Made by a program: the position numbers and the translations under genes. A DNA stretch of 64,000 bases from Chlorobiota bacterium (GTDB taxonomy: Bacteria; Bacteroidota; Ignavibacteria; Kapaibacteriales; NICIL-2): contig JAOAGY010000039.1 of the NCBI GenBank assembly GCA_026415505.1, positions 1 to 64,000 on the forward strand, given 5' to 3'. The notes under the pieces were generated by a model. The model was not told where the DNA came from and did not search any database. It saw only the letters and a list, made by a program, of their open reading frames with translations. Below, piece after piece: positions 1 through 7,838 of the stretch (positions are counted from its first letter, which is position 1; each line of letters starts with the position of its first letter).

Positions 1-882
1 CGCGCCCAGAAAAAAGTTGAGGAGAACAACTTCGCCATCCGCAAGCGGCTGCTCGAATACGACAACGTCATGAACCAGCAGCGCGAGGTCATCTACGACC
101 GCCGCCGTCACGCCCTCCGCGGTGAACGCATGCGGAGCGAAATTTTCGCTGCACTCGAAGAACTCGCTGGCTACTGGTACGACGAAACCCACGGCGATTC
201 GGAAGAGACCGACAATCTCGAAGCGCTCAAAAACAACGTCCGCACGACGTTGCTCTGCGAGCTGCCGATCACACCGGAGCAATTCCGCACGATGAGCCGC
301 GACGAATGCATTCGCGCGATCGTCGAGGTCGCCGAGGAGTTCTACCGCCGCAAGGAAGAAATGCTCGGCGCCGACTTCATGGCACAACTGGAACGATACG
401 CTGTGCTCACCGCCATCGACGACAAGTGGCGCGAGCATCTGCGCATCATGGACGAGGTCAAGGAAGGAATCTACCTTCGTGCCTACGGACAGAAAGACCC
501 CCTGCTCGAATACAAGCGCGAAGCGTTCGCGCTGTTCCAGCAGCTTCTCATCGAAATCGCCAAGCAAACTGTCGAGACAGCCTTCAAGTTTTTCCCTGCC
601 GTTCAGCAGCCGATCGAACCGCAGCCGGTGTTGCCGCGTCGGGCGCGACGCTCGCGCAGTGCAGCGCTGTTGCAACCCGAATCGGTCGCGACCGAGGCGC
701 TCCAGTATTCGCGTCCCGACCTGACCGCACCGGCACAACCCGTCTATGCATCCGAGGGCGACGACGAGCGTCCGACGGTGCAGACCGTCCACCGCACCAC
801 GCCACGGGTCGGGCGCAACGATCCCTGCCCGTGCGGCAGCGGCAAAAAGTACAAACACTGCTGCGGGCGAAACGCCGTGTAG
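1..882 (+). CDS. secA: Preprotein translocase ATPase SecA, C-terminal part (5' end outside window)
   Basis: The reading frame is open from base 1, so the gene starts upstream; about 293 C-terminal residues are present. SecA is the cytosolic ATPase that pushes unfolded preproteins through SecYEG. The segment covers the end of the second nucleotide-binding domain ([11 protein letters not shown] is a very conserved SecA string), the helical wing and scaffold ([20 protein letters not shown]), a variable linker rich in Pro, Arg and Ala, and the terminal zinc-binding SEC-C motif [13 protein letters not shown], which binds SecB or ribosomes in well-studied homologues. Nothing is missing at the 3' end. 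The next gene lies on the opposite strand, so secA probably ends its transcription unit here, although I see no clear terminator. Confidence 0.97.
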   Translation, partial: RAQKKVEENNFAIRKRLLEYDNVMNQQREVIYDRRRHALRGERMRSEIFAALEELAGYWYDETHGDSEETDNLEALKNNVRTTLLCELPITPEQFRTMSRDECIRAIVEVAEEFYRRKEEMLGADFMAQLERYAVLTAIDDKWREHLRIMDEVKEGIYLRAYGQKDPLLEYKREAFALFQQLLIEIAKQTVETAFKFFPAVQQPIEPQPVLPRRARRSRSAALLQPESVATEALQYSRPDLTAPAQPVYASEGDDERPTVQTVHRTTPRVGRNDPCPCGSGKKYKHCCGRNAV

Positions 883-960
883 CATCGGTATGCCACGTGT
901 TGCTGCTCGAACCGACAGTCGGGCGTAACAGACGTGCCCGTGACGATAGTCTCGCAGTAC

Positions 961-1209
961 TCAGCCGACCGCTGCACGAACGATTCCAATCACCAGGAGC
1001 AGCACGCCGATACCGATGATGAAGATGACCCCACACGTCGGACGCGTCGTGCGGCTGTAGATGCGATTGTAGGCTGCGCGCCGAGGATTTGTCAGCCATC
1101 CCCATCCACGCGGCGCTTTCAGACCGAGCGAATGGCGGACGTAGCGCTTCCAGGAGGTTCGGGCAGCAATACGCTTGCGCAACGAAGGACGACGGAAACC
1201 GAATCGCAT
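961..1209 (-). CDS. Small conserved protein with basic N-terminus and C-terminal membrane segment
   Basis: About 82 residues if the ATG at 1209 is used; a GTG four codons upstream (1221) is also possible. The N-terminal half is strongly basic and carries a string (PSLRKRIAARTS, GLKAPRGWGWLTNPRRAAYN, RIYSRTT) that resembles small uncharacterised proteins I recall from many bacteria. The last 20 or so residues form one hydrophobic helix (GVIFIIGIGVLLLVIGIV), so the product is probably a tail-anchored membrane protein. It lies 25 bp after the Nramp-USP gene on the same strand and may be its last cistron. No Shine-Dalgarno sequence is visible. Function unknown. The motif conservation from memory is the main reason to accept it. 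Confidence 0.55.
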   Translation of the reverse strand: MRFGFRRPSLRKRIAARTSWKRYVRHSLGLKAPRGWGWLTNPRRAAYNRIYSRTTRPTCGVIFIIGIGVLLLVIGIVRAAVG

Positions 1210-1233
1210 ACCGACGCACACTCAGGGTGAAAC

Positions 1234-3126
1234 CTATACAACGACGACAGGAATGTCGAGCGAATGTCGGACAGGGGAAATCGTCGCGCCAAAGAGCACG
1301 TCCTTCAATCCACGATGACGGTGACCGCCCATGACGAGGATGTCCGCTCCGCACGCTCGAACCATACGGACAAGCTCGCGAGGAACATTGCCGTGCCCAA
1401 TGAGCGCACTACACTCGATCCCGCGCTGGCTGATCGCCTCGCACAGTGCCGCCAGATATTCCTCGTCGGCACGTGCTTCGGCGTCGTAGGCGCTCGCATA
1501 GACAGTGCCGACGGCTCCCTCGACGACATGGAGCAATACGATGCGGGCGCCATGCTGCTGCGCTAAGGATACCGCTTGCCCGACGACTTGCGGATCTTTG
1601 GCGTCGTGGGCGATCGCTGCTGCGACGACGCGATACTGCGTCGCCTGATCGAGAGTCGCTTCGACACTCTCGAGCACGGCACGCCACGACCGCACTGGCT
1701 CGCCTCGCCAACGACGGAGAATGGGCAGCAGAAACGTTGCTCCCAGGAGCAACGCCAATCCAGCAGCTACCACGACAACGAGCACCGTTACCACCGGCGA
1801 ACGACCGATCGCGATCCATTCGGCAACGGTCGTTGCTGCCAGCCGCACGTTGAGCACGACGATGATCGTCGCAGCTATCCAGCCGAGCGCACGCACCCAC
1901 AGCGGACTGACATGCTCGCCCATCAACCGACGGTTGGAAGTAAAATGCACCAGCGGGATAATTGCGAACGGCAATTGGACGCTCAGGATGACCTGGCTGA
2001 GAATCAGCAACCGATAGGTTCCCTGCTCGCCCATTGTCACCAGCACAGCAATCGCCGGCACGATGGCAATTCCCCGCGTCACCAATCGCCGTAGAAACGG
2101 ACGCATCCGAAATCGAACGAATCCTTCCATGACGATCTGCCCGGCGAGCGTTCCTGTCAGTGTCGAGCTTTGCCCGGCAGCAATGAGCGCTATAGCGAAC
2201 GCGGTGCTCGCCAGAGCCGTTCCCAACAGCGGTGTCAGCAATGCATGTGCTTGCTCCAGCTCCGTCACTTCGATGCCACGTGCATGGAAGACCGAGGCTG
2301 CCAAGACCAAAATCGCCGCATTGACGAAAAAGGCAGCATTGAGAGCAATGGCAGTGTCCACCAAATTGTACCGGCACGCTTGACGCTTGCCATCGGTGGT
2401 CTGTTCGTAGGCGCGGGTTTGCACCAATGCCGAATGGAGGTAGAGATTGTGCGGCATGACTGTAGCCCCGATGATACCGAGCGCCACATAGAGCGCACCA
2501 TCGGGCAGCGAGGGCACCAGACCAGTGACGACCTCTGCCGCGACTGGTTGCGCCAATGCCATCTCGATGACGAAGCACATGCCTACAACGAACACCAGCG
2601 ACAAGATGAATGCTTCGAACCGACGGACACCGAGATTTTGAATCGCCAGCAGCAACAGCGAATCGGCACCCGTGACGAGAACGCCCGCCAGTGTCGGTAT
2701 CCCGAACAGAAGGTGCAGACCGATCGCTGTACCGAGCAGTTCGGCAAGGTCGCATGCAGCAATGGCGATTTCTGCCAACACCCACAGTGCGTATGCCATC
2801 GGTCGAGGATAATGCTCACGGCACGCCTGTGCTAAATCGCGCCCGGTGGCGATACCGAGTCTCGCCGCCAGCGTTTGCACCAGCAGCGCGATGAGGTTCG
2901 ACAGCACCAACACCCACAGCAGACTATACCCGAACCGTGCACCGCCTTCGAGGTCGGTCGCCCAGTTGCCAGGGTCCATATAGCCCACACTGACCAGGTA
3001 CGCCGGACCCAAAAACGCGATCAACCGTTTCCACCCTCTGACGTCGGCGGTGATCGGTACACTGCGGTGCACTTCAGGAAGCGAAACGTACTGCTCTGTC
3101 GTGTGGCTTCCCGCCCGGTATTCCAT
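1234..3126 (-). CDS. Nramp-family divalent metal transporter fused to a C-terminal universal stress protein domain
   Basis: 630 residues, against about 410-450 for plain MntH. The first 460 residues hold about 11 hydrophobic segments and both Nramp signatures: DPGN at 51-54 in TM1 and MPHN at about 224-227 in TM6, whose D, N and M side chains bind Mn2+ or Fe2+ in known structures. After a linker, residues 490-630 form a UspA fold that ends in a nucleotide-loop pattern GGHRHRG...FGATISPVRH followed by VPVVVV, the typical Usp terminus. The transporter should import Mn2+/Fe2+ with protons at the inner membrane; the cytosolic Usp domain could gate it with ATP or AMP, which is inference. A TATTTTCG box sits 31 bp before the ATG. 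Confidence 0.92.
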   Translation of the reverse strand: MEYRAGSHTTEQYVSLPEVHRSVPITADVRGWKRLIAFLGPAYLVSVGYMDPGNWATDLEGGARFGYSLLWVLVLSNLIALLVQTLAARLGIATGRDLAQACREHYPRPMAYALWVLAEIAIAACDLAELLGTAIGLHLLFGIPTLAGVLVTGADSLLLLAIQNLGVRRFEAFILSLVFVVGMCFVIEMALAQPVAAEVVTGLVPSLPDGALYVALGIIGATVMPHNLYLHSALVQTRAYEQTTDGKRQACRYNLVDTAIALNAAFFVNAAILVLAASVFHARGIEVTELEQAHALLTPLLGTALASTAFAIALIAAGQSSTLTGTLAGQIVMEGFVRFRMRPFLRRLVTRGIAIVPAIAVLVTMGEQGTYRLLILSQVILSVQLPFAIIPLVHFTSNRRLMGEHVSPLWVRALGWIAATIIVVLNVRLAATTVAEWIAIGRSPVVTVLVVVVAAGLALLLGATFLLPILRRWRGEPVRSWRAVLESVEATLDQATQYRVVAAAIAHDAKDPQVVGQAVSLAQQHGARIVLLHVVEGAVGTVYASAYDAEARADEEYLAALCEAISQRGIECSALIGHGNVPRELVRMVRACGADILVMGGHRHRGLKDVLFGATISPVRHSLDIPVVVV

Positions 3127-3156
3127 CGGGAATGCTCATTGCTGGTTCGACCGCTA

Positions 3157-3164
3157 CGAAAATA
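3157..3164 (-). promoter_or_regulatory. Putative -7 promoter element TATTTTCG for the Nramp-USP gene
   Basis: On the minus strand the sequence reads TATTTTCG, one base off the Bacteroidota -7 box TAnnTTTG, 31 bp before the ATG at 3126. No convincing TTG lies about 20 bp upstream. The Nramp gene could also be read through from the DUF1501 gene. Confidence 0.4.
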
Positions 3165-3215
3165 GCGTCGCAACCGAAACGCTCGGCGTACCGATAGCTG
3201 CGGTGACCGATCCCG

Positions 3216-4808
3216 TCAGCGGCTGACGACGAAGGTCGCTTGCGCGGAGTACTCTCCAGCTCGGAGCAGAACCAAATAGCTCCCTGCTCGGAGTGGTGGC
3301 AGCGCCACACGACTGGTACCTTCCGGTAAGAGTCCCCTGAACAGCTCGCCGACGAACTGTCCTCGAATGTTGTAAAGCTCGACTGTTGCCGATGCCAGAC
3401 GTCGCAAGCGCACAACGACTTCGCCGCTTGTTGCGACCGGATTCGGCACGACGGTGACTGCATCGGTACTCGGTTCGATCGGCGATACACTGGATACCGA
3501 TCGCCGCTTTATCACGTTGAGCGGTGCGATGCGGTCGCCCAAGATTGCCGCGGTGTCGTCGGGCGTCGCGTCGAACCAGTTGAGCAGAATATCGGCGTAG
3601 AGCCGCCGGTAGTCGTTTTGGTAGATGAGATCGCCGTTGGAATCCAACTCCTGGAGGTTCGGCGCTGTCCCGAAGCGCGAGGAGCGAATACTCGATCCGT
3701 CCCCGAAGACGAACTGCACGCCAGCAGCTCCGTGGTCTGTACCGCGCGAACCGTTTTCGTAGGGACGGCGCCCGAACTCGGAGATCGTAATGCCGACGAC
3801 GCGCTGTGCGAACCCTTGCGCAATCGCATCGTCCATGAATTTGGCGACACCGGAAGCCAGTTGGGCAAGCAACGACGGATGCACACCTTTGGTCACATCG
3901 TCGGCTTCCTGTTGCTGTACGTGCGTGTCGAAGCCGCCCAGATAGCACAGGTACACTTTCGTTTTCAATCCGCCAGAAATCAAGCGGGCGATCATACCGA
4001 GCTGCGCCGGCAAACCGCTATTGCCGTAGTCAACGGTCGTTCGACCACGCGAGTAGGCATCGAGCACCGCTTGGGAGTAGCGATCCGCTTGCGCCGCGAC
4101 CGAGCGAATGTAGTTGAACTCGCGAGCATACGCATCCAACTCTGGCAATGGTTCTTCGTCAGGCGTGGCGCCGCGACCAAGTTCGAAAAATTTCTGTGGG
4201 TCGGTCAACGCGATGCCGACATCACCTTTTGCCGATTGGAACAAGAGCGACAGCGTTCCGCCGATCTGCACGCACAAGGGATGTTCCGGCAAGACCGCCG
4301 GGAAATCCGGCAATACTCGCGCGAAGAAACGCCCGATCCACCCTTCGTTCAATCGAACAAACGGATCCGACGAGTTGATGCCGGAGAGCCAAATATCCGT
4401 CGAACGGAAGTGCGATAGATTCGGGTTGTCGTAGCCGACATCCTGGACGATCGCCAATCGCCCTTGATCCATGAGTCCGCCGAATCCGCCGCCATAGATG
4501 CCGCTGCCCGCAAGCGCTGGGTGCAAATAGAGATCGGTTCCGCTCCAGCGCCACGCTTGATTTTTCGGGATCGCCAGTGTCGGACGGATGCGGTAGTACT
4601 CGTCGTTCTCGGCGGGGATAACGGTGTTGAGGGCATCGTTACCACCGAACAGTTGGATGATGATCAGCACGTTGTCGTTTTCCATCACCCCCGGCGGTAG
4701 CGACAATAGCGGTGAGCTGGCTCGCACGGGTAGTCCAGCGATGTGTGTTGCTGCGCTCGTTGTCGCCAGCGCGGCAGCGGTGCGGAGGAGAAAGTCTCGT
4801 CGTCGCAT
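3216..4808 (-). CDS. DUF1501 family secreted protein with Tat-like signal and T9SS type A sorting domain
   Basis: 530 residues. The N-terminus MRRRDFLLRTAAALATTSAA matches a twin-arginine signal (RRxFL followed by a weak hydrophobic stretch), as is common in DUF1501 proteins, which belong to the alkaline phosphatase/sulfatase superfamily. The core runs to about residue 440 (FGGNDALNTVIP, GFDTH, FGRRPYENGSRGTDHG). From about 453 to the end there is a classical T9SS type A C-terminal domain: VVPNP, VELYNIRGQFVGEL, then LRAGSYLVLLRAG and a basic end. The protein should thus be exported to the periplasm, then across the outer membrane and anchored or released there. It lies 18 bp downstream of its usual partner, a DUF1800 gene. 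Substrate unknown. Confidence 0.93.
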   Translation of the reverse strand: MRRRDFLLRTAAALATTSAATHIAGLPVRASSPLLSLPPGVMENDNVLIIIQLFGGNDALNTVIPAENDEYYRIRPTLAIPKNQAWRWSGTDLYLHPALAGSGIYGGGFGGLMDQGRLAIVQDVGYDNPNLSHFRSTDIWLSGINSSDPFVRLNEGWIGRFFARVLPDFPAVLPEHPLCVQIGGTLSLLFQSAKGDVGIALTDPQKFFELGRGATPDEEPLPELDAYAREFNYIRSVAAQADRYSQAVLDAYSRGRTTVDYGNSGLPAQLGMIARLISGGLKTKVYLCYLGGFDTHVQQQEADDVTKGVHPSLLAQLASGVAKFMDDAIAQGFAQRVVGITISEFGRRPYENGSRGTDHGAAGVQFVFGDGSSIRSSRFGTAPNLQELDSNGDLIYQNDYRRLYADILLNWFDATPDDTAAILGDRIAPLNVIKRRSVSSVSPIEPSTDAVTVVPNPVATSGEVVVRLRRLASATVELYNIRGQFVGELFRGLLPEGTSRVALPPLRAGSYLVLLRAGEYSAQATFVVSR

Positions 4809-4826
4809 CGGTCACTCCTTACAGTG

Positions 4827-6374
4827 TTAGCACAAATGGTAATCGGGAGCCTTCACGACCGCTCGTAGCAACGTCCGCAGCCGCGAACCAATCGCCTGCG
4901 AATCATTGACAATGGATGCCCACTCGTAGCTCGGCGCACCGGACAGAAGCATGTCGGTGTAGTATCGGAGACGATCGGCACTGAGCGGACGCGGCAGGAG
5001 AAGGCGGCACAGCTCTACCACGAACGTATCGGCTGATTGCCAGTTCGGTAGCGAGCGAACCAGTTGCTGTGCCTGTTGATCACTGAGCGTCGCGATGATT
5101 TGCTGTGCGTATTGCACTCGCTGCGGTATCGTTTTGGTGCTGATCCACGTTCGGTACCCCTTCCATCCCGATACGTCCGGTGGGTCCATCAAATCCTGTT
5201 CCATACGCGCTAGCGCGGCGGCAGCATTTGGTAGCTGGACGCCGAGCTGCCTTGCCAAGCCGACGACGTATTCGGCTGGCGTTTTGATCTGGACACCTCG
5301 ATTGGCGGGATCGAAAAAGTGCTCGCTGGTCAGTAACGTCCGCACCAACGGGCGCAGCTCGAAATCATTGGCGATGAAAACGTTCATGAGCGCTGCCAAA
5401 GCGTCGCTATCGGTTCCCTCTGGGTTGCTGTACACAAAAAAGCGGTAGAGTTTACCGACGATGAACCGAGCGATCGCTTCGGGGCGTTGCTGAAAGAGAA
5501 TCTCGATCATGCGGCGTACTTCCTGGGTCCGCACCAGGTACTCGGTATTGGTATCCTGATCGCGGGCGGGGATCGTATAGCCGAGATACTGTTTGGCGCC
5601 CGTGTCGTGGTCGCTCGGCTTGAACCACGTGTTGAAGATACCATTCGGCGCTGGGGCATCGCTATAGAGCGATGCCTTCCAGCCGGTCAGCACCCGTGCA
5701 GCTTCTTTGACGTCACCTTCGGTGTACCAGCCGATACCGGTCGAGTAAAGCTCCATCATCTCGCGGGCATAGTTTTCGTTCGGTTTGCCAGCGACGTTGA
5801 GCGTACCGCCGAGATATTCGAGCATGGCACAATCGAGCGTGACCTCCTCCAGAAACGCACGGAAGTTGGCAAGCCTCATCTGCCGCAACATCAGGTTCTG
5901 GCGGTAGAGCACTTGTGGCGGGATGTAGCCGAGATCGTAGGTGAATTCGGTCGTGAAATGCCCACTCCAGAACAGCACGAGCTTTTCGCGGGCGGGCAGC
6001 GTCTCGGTACGCATCAGGTCAATCCACCACTGCTGAAGCTGGGTGAAATTGTTTTGCCATGTCGCTTCGATCTGACCGCGAGTGACGATGTCCACACCGT
6101 CGGGGTCCTCTTGCGCTTGATTTACCCATGCACCGGGCGACGGAACCGGCGGTTCGCTGTTGGGATCGCCCAGCAGCATGTCCACTGCCTCTTCGGCACG
6201 TAAACCGGTGAGTTGTTCGACCAATACCGGTGTCGGACCCAGCGTCGCTCGGCGTAACAGGTGCAGTGCATCGTCGCGCGACAGAGGCTGTCGGTATGGC
6301 TCGATTGATGCAGTCGGTACAGCAGGACGCACCGGCGATCGGCGCTCCAATCCCAAAAAAGCTCGACGATTCAT
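4827..6374 (-). CDS. DUF1800 family protein
   Basis: 515 residues from the ATG at 6374, which has GAGG about 8 bp upstream; longer open frame upstream is rejected because the family begins with MNRRAFL. Conserved DUF1800 strings are present: LLRRATLGPT, KLVLFWSGHFTTE, NLMLRQMRLANFRAFL, NENYAREMMELYSTG and ARVLTGWKA. The family is almost always encoded next to DUF1501, as here, and its biochemical role is unknown. The start has the twin-arginine string RRAFLG but no hydrophobic stretch follows, so a free-standing signal peptide is doubtful; it may be cytosolic or exported with its partner. No sorting domain is seen. It heads a minus-strand unit DUF1800, DUF1501 and perhaps the Nramp gene. Confidence 0.92.
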   Translation of the reverse strand: MNRRAFLGLERRSPVRPAVPTASIEPYRQPLSRDDALHLLRRATLGPTPVLVEQLTGLRAEEAVDMLLGDPNSEPPVPSPGAWVNQAQEDPDGVDIVTRGQIEATWQNNFTQLQQWWIDLMRTETLPAREKLVLFWSGHFTTEFTYDLGYIPPQVLYRQNLMLRQMRLANFRAFLEEVTLDCAMLEYLGGTLNVAGKPNENYAREMMELYSTGIGWYTEGDVKEAARVLTGWKASLYSDAPAPNGIFNTWFKPSDHDTGAKQYLGYTIPARDQDTNTEYLVRTQEVRRMIEILFQQRPEAIARFIVGKLYRFFVYSNPEGTDSDALAALMNVFIANDFELRPLVRTLLTSEHFFDPANRGVQIKTPAEYVVGLARQLGVQLPNAAAALARMEQDLMDPPDVSGWKGYRTWISTKTIPQRVQYAQQIIATLSDQQAQQLVRSLPNWQSADTFVVELCRLLLPRPLSADRLRYYTDMLLSGAPSYEWASIVNDSQAIGSRLRTLLRAVVKAPDYHLC

Positions 6375-6527
6375 TGCATGCCTCGTACAAGTGATGGCGC
6401 ACGCCAAATTATTGCACGCAGCACTAACACCGCAGCGGCAACATAGTAACACACGCAAAAAACATTCCACCGATTCGCCAACACCGCACGATTTTTGCAA
6501 CCCTCTCACTGACTCCACGATTGCTCG

Positions 6528-7256
6528 ATGACACTCGACATCTTAGCTATCGGCGCCCACCCCGACGACGTCGAACTCGGCGCGGGTGGCACACTCGCAC
6601 AGCTCGTTGCCGAAGGGTATCGCGTCGGTATCGCCGACTGTACTCGCGGCGAATTCGGTACACGCGGCAATGCCGATCTGCGACTCCAAGAAGCACGGCG
6701 TGCTCAGGACGTACTCGGCGTCCATGTCCGCGATTTTCTCCACTTGCCCGACAGCATGATCGAACCGACCGAGGACGCAGTTCTCCACATTGTGCAACTG
6801 TTCCGTCGCTATCGCCCTCGCGTCGTGCTTTTTCCTCCTCCATTCGAGAGGCATCCCGACCATGAAGCAGTCCATCGCATCGTGCGCAGCGCGTACTTCA
6901 AAAGCGGCATGGGGAAGCTCCGCACATTCGACTCCGACGGCATCGAACAAGAACCGTATCGCCCGCGGCACTTGTTCTGCTACATCCAAGCCTATCACCA
7001 CGAGGCGGACTTCTACGTGGACATCACCGCAACATTCACCCAAAAAATGGAAGCCATCAAAGCCTACGCCTCGCAGGTGTACGTTCCCGACAAGTACAAG
7101 ACCGACGAACCCGACACCGTGCTGTCACGCCCGGAATTTTTGGAAACGATCGAATCCCGTGCTCGCTACTGGGGCAGCCTGATCGGTACGCGCTACGCGG
7201 AAGGATTTTTGACCATCGAACCGCTCGGCATTCGCTCGTTGAGCATTCTGCTTTGA
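6528..7256 (+). CDS. bshB1: Bacillithiol biosynthesis deacetylase BshB1
   Basis: 242 residues, the usual size. It is a PIG-L/LmbE zinc deacetylase with AHPDD at residues 10-14 (zinc ligands H and D plus the catalytic D) and the late ligand motif ERHPDHEAV near residue 110. RGEFGTRG, FKSGMGKLRTF and the C-terminal RYAEGF are typical of the BshB1 branch. It removes acetyl from GlcNAc-malate to give GlcN-malate, the second step of bacillithiol synthesis, in the cytosol. bshA and bshC are not in the window. It is divergent from the DUF1800 gene with a 153-bp spacer; a GATTTTTG box lies about 32 bp before the ATG. Its stop is 7 bp from the convergent peroxiredoxin stop. Confidence 0.95.
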   Translation: MTLDILAIGAHPDDVELGAGGTLAQLVAEGYRVGIADCTRGEFGTRGNADLRLQEARRAQDVLGVHVRDFLHLPDSMIEPTEDAVLHIVQLFRRYRPRVVLFPPPFERHPDHEAVHRIVRSAYFKSGMGKLRTFDSDGIEQEPYRPRHLFCYIQAYHHEADFYVDITATFTQKMEAIKAYASQVYVPDKYKTDEPDTVLSRPEFLETIESRARYWGSLIGTRYAEGFLTIEPLGIRSLSILL

Positions 7257-7263
7257 GCACAGG

Positions 7264-7767
7264 CTATTTGTTGTGCTCGGCGCGAAGCCGCTGGAGAATT
7301 TCGCGCACTTGGCGAGCGTGTTCGCCGGTGTCGACCTCCTCGACAATCGCACGCACGATACCACGCGGATCGATGATGAACGTCCGCCGTTTGGCAAAGC
7401 CGAGCATGCCTTTGACACCGTAGGCTTCGACGACGTGTTTGTCGCTATCGGCAACCAAGTCGAAGGGCAGCGAGTGCTCTTTCTTGAAGCGATGCTGCGT
7501 GTCCAGATCGTCGGTGCTGACCCCGACAACTGTTGCATCGAGCGCCCGCAAACTGTCGAAACCATCGCGCAGCGAACACGATTCCGCCGTACAGCCTGGC
7601 GTGAACGACTTGGGATAGAAATACAGCACGACCCACTTGCCACGCAAACTGCTCAGCGACAGTGTCCCCGCAGTCGAAGGTGCGGTGAAATCGGGAGCAG
7701 GCGAACCAAGAGTCGGCGAGCCACCGCCAGCCGCCACCATCAGCGTCACCAATACAGTCGGCACCAT
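7264..7767 (-). CDS. BCP/PrxQ-type peroxiredoxin with N-terminal hydrophobic segment
   Basis: 167 residues. The thioredoxin fold carries FTPGCTAESC: peroxidatic Cys59 and resolving Cys64 five residues later, the PrxQ arrangement. It should reduce peroxides with electrons from thioredoxin. The first 15 residues (MVPTVLVTLMVAAGG) are hydrophobic and precede the usual start of the domain (GSPAPDFTAP), so the protein may be exported or membrane-tethered rather than cytosolic; the h-region is short and lacks a positive n-region, so this is a tentative call. A TAATTTTG promoter-like box lies 38 bp before the ATG. Confidence 0.9.
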   Translation of the reverse strand: MVPTVLVTLMVAAGGGSPTLGSPAPDFTAPSTAGTLSLSSLRGKWVVLYFYPKSFTPGCTAESCSLRDGFDSLRALDATVVGVSTDDLDTQHRFKKEHSLPFDLVADSDKHVVEAYGVKGMLGFAKRRTFIIDPRGIVRAIVEEVDTGEHARQVREILQRLRAEHNK

Positions 7768-7804
7768 CGTCGGTCGAGGAGATATGGTACATGTCGCTCG
7801 TTCG

Positions 7805-7812
7805 CAAAATTA
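7805..7812 (-). promoter_or_regulatory. Putative -7 promoter element TAATTTTG for the peroxiredoxin gene
   Basis: Exact match to TAnnTTTG on the minus strand, 38 bp before the ATG at 7767. This position also argues that the peroxiredoxin starts at 7767 and not further upstream. Confidence 0.5.
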
Positions 7813-7838
7813 TCGCCCCTGCCGCACTAAGCACAGCG

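Noticed and set aside
3127-3215. Manganese riboswitch (yybP-ykoY) or MntR site before the Nramp gene
   Set aside because: Only 89 bp is available and neither the riboswitch core nor a palindromic MntR-like site is visible.
7057-7256. Small ORFs opposite bshB1
   Set aside because: Fully covered by a well-supported gene; no start signals of their own.
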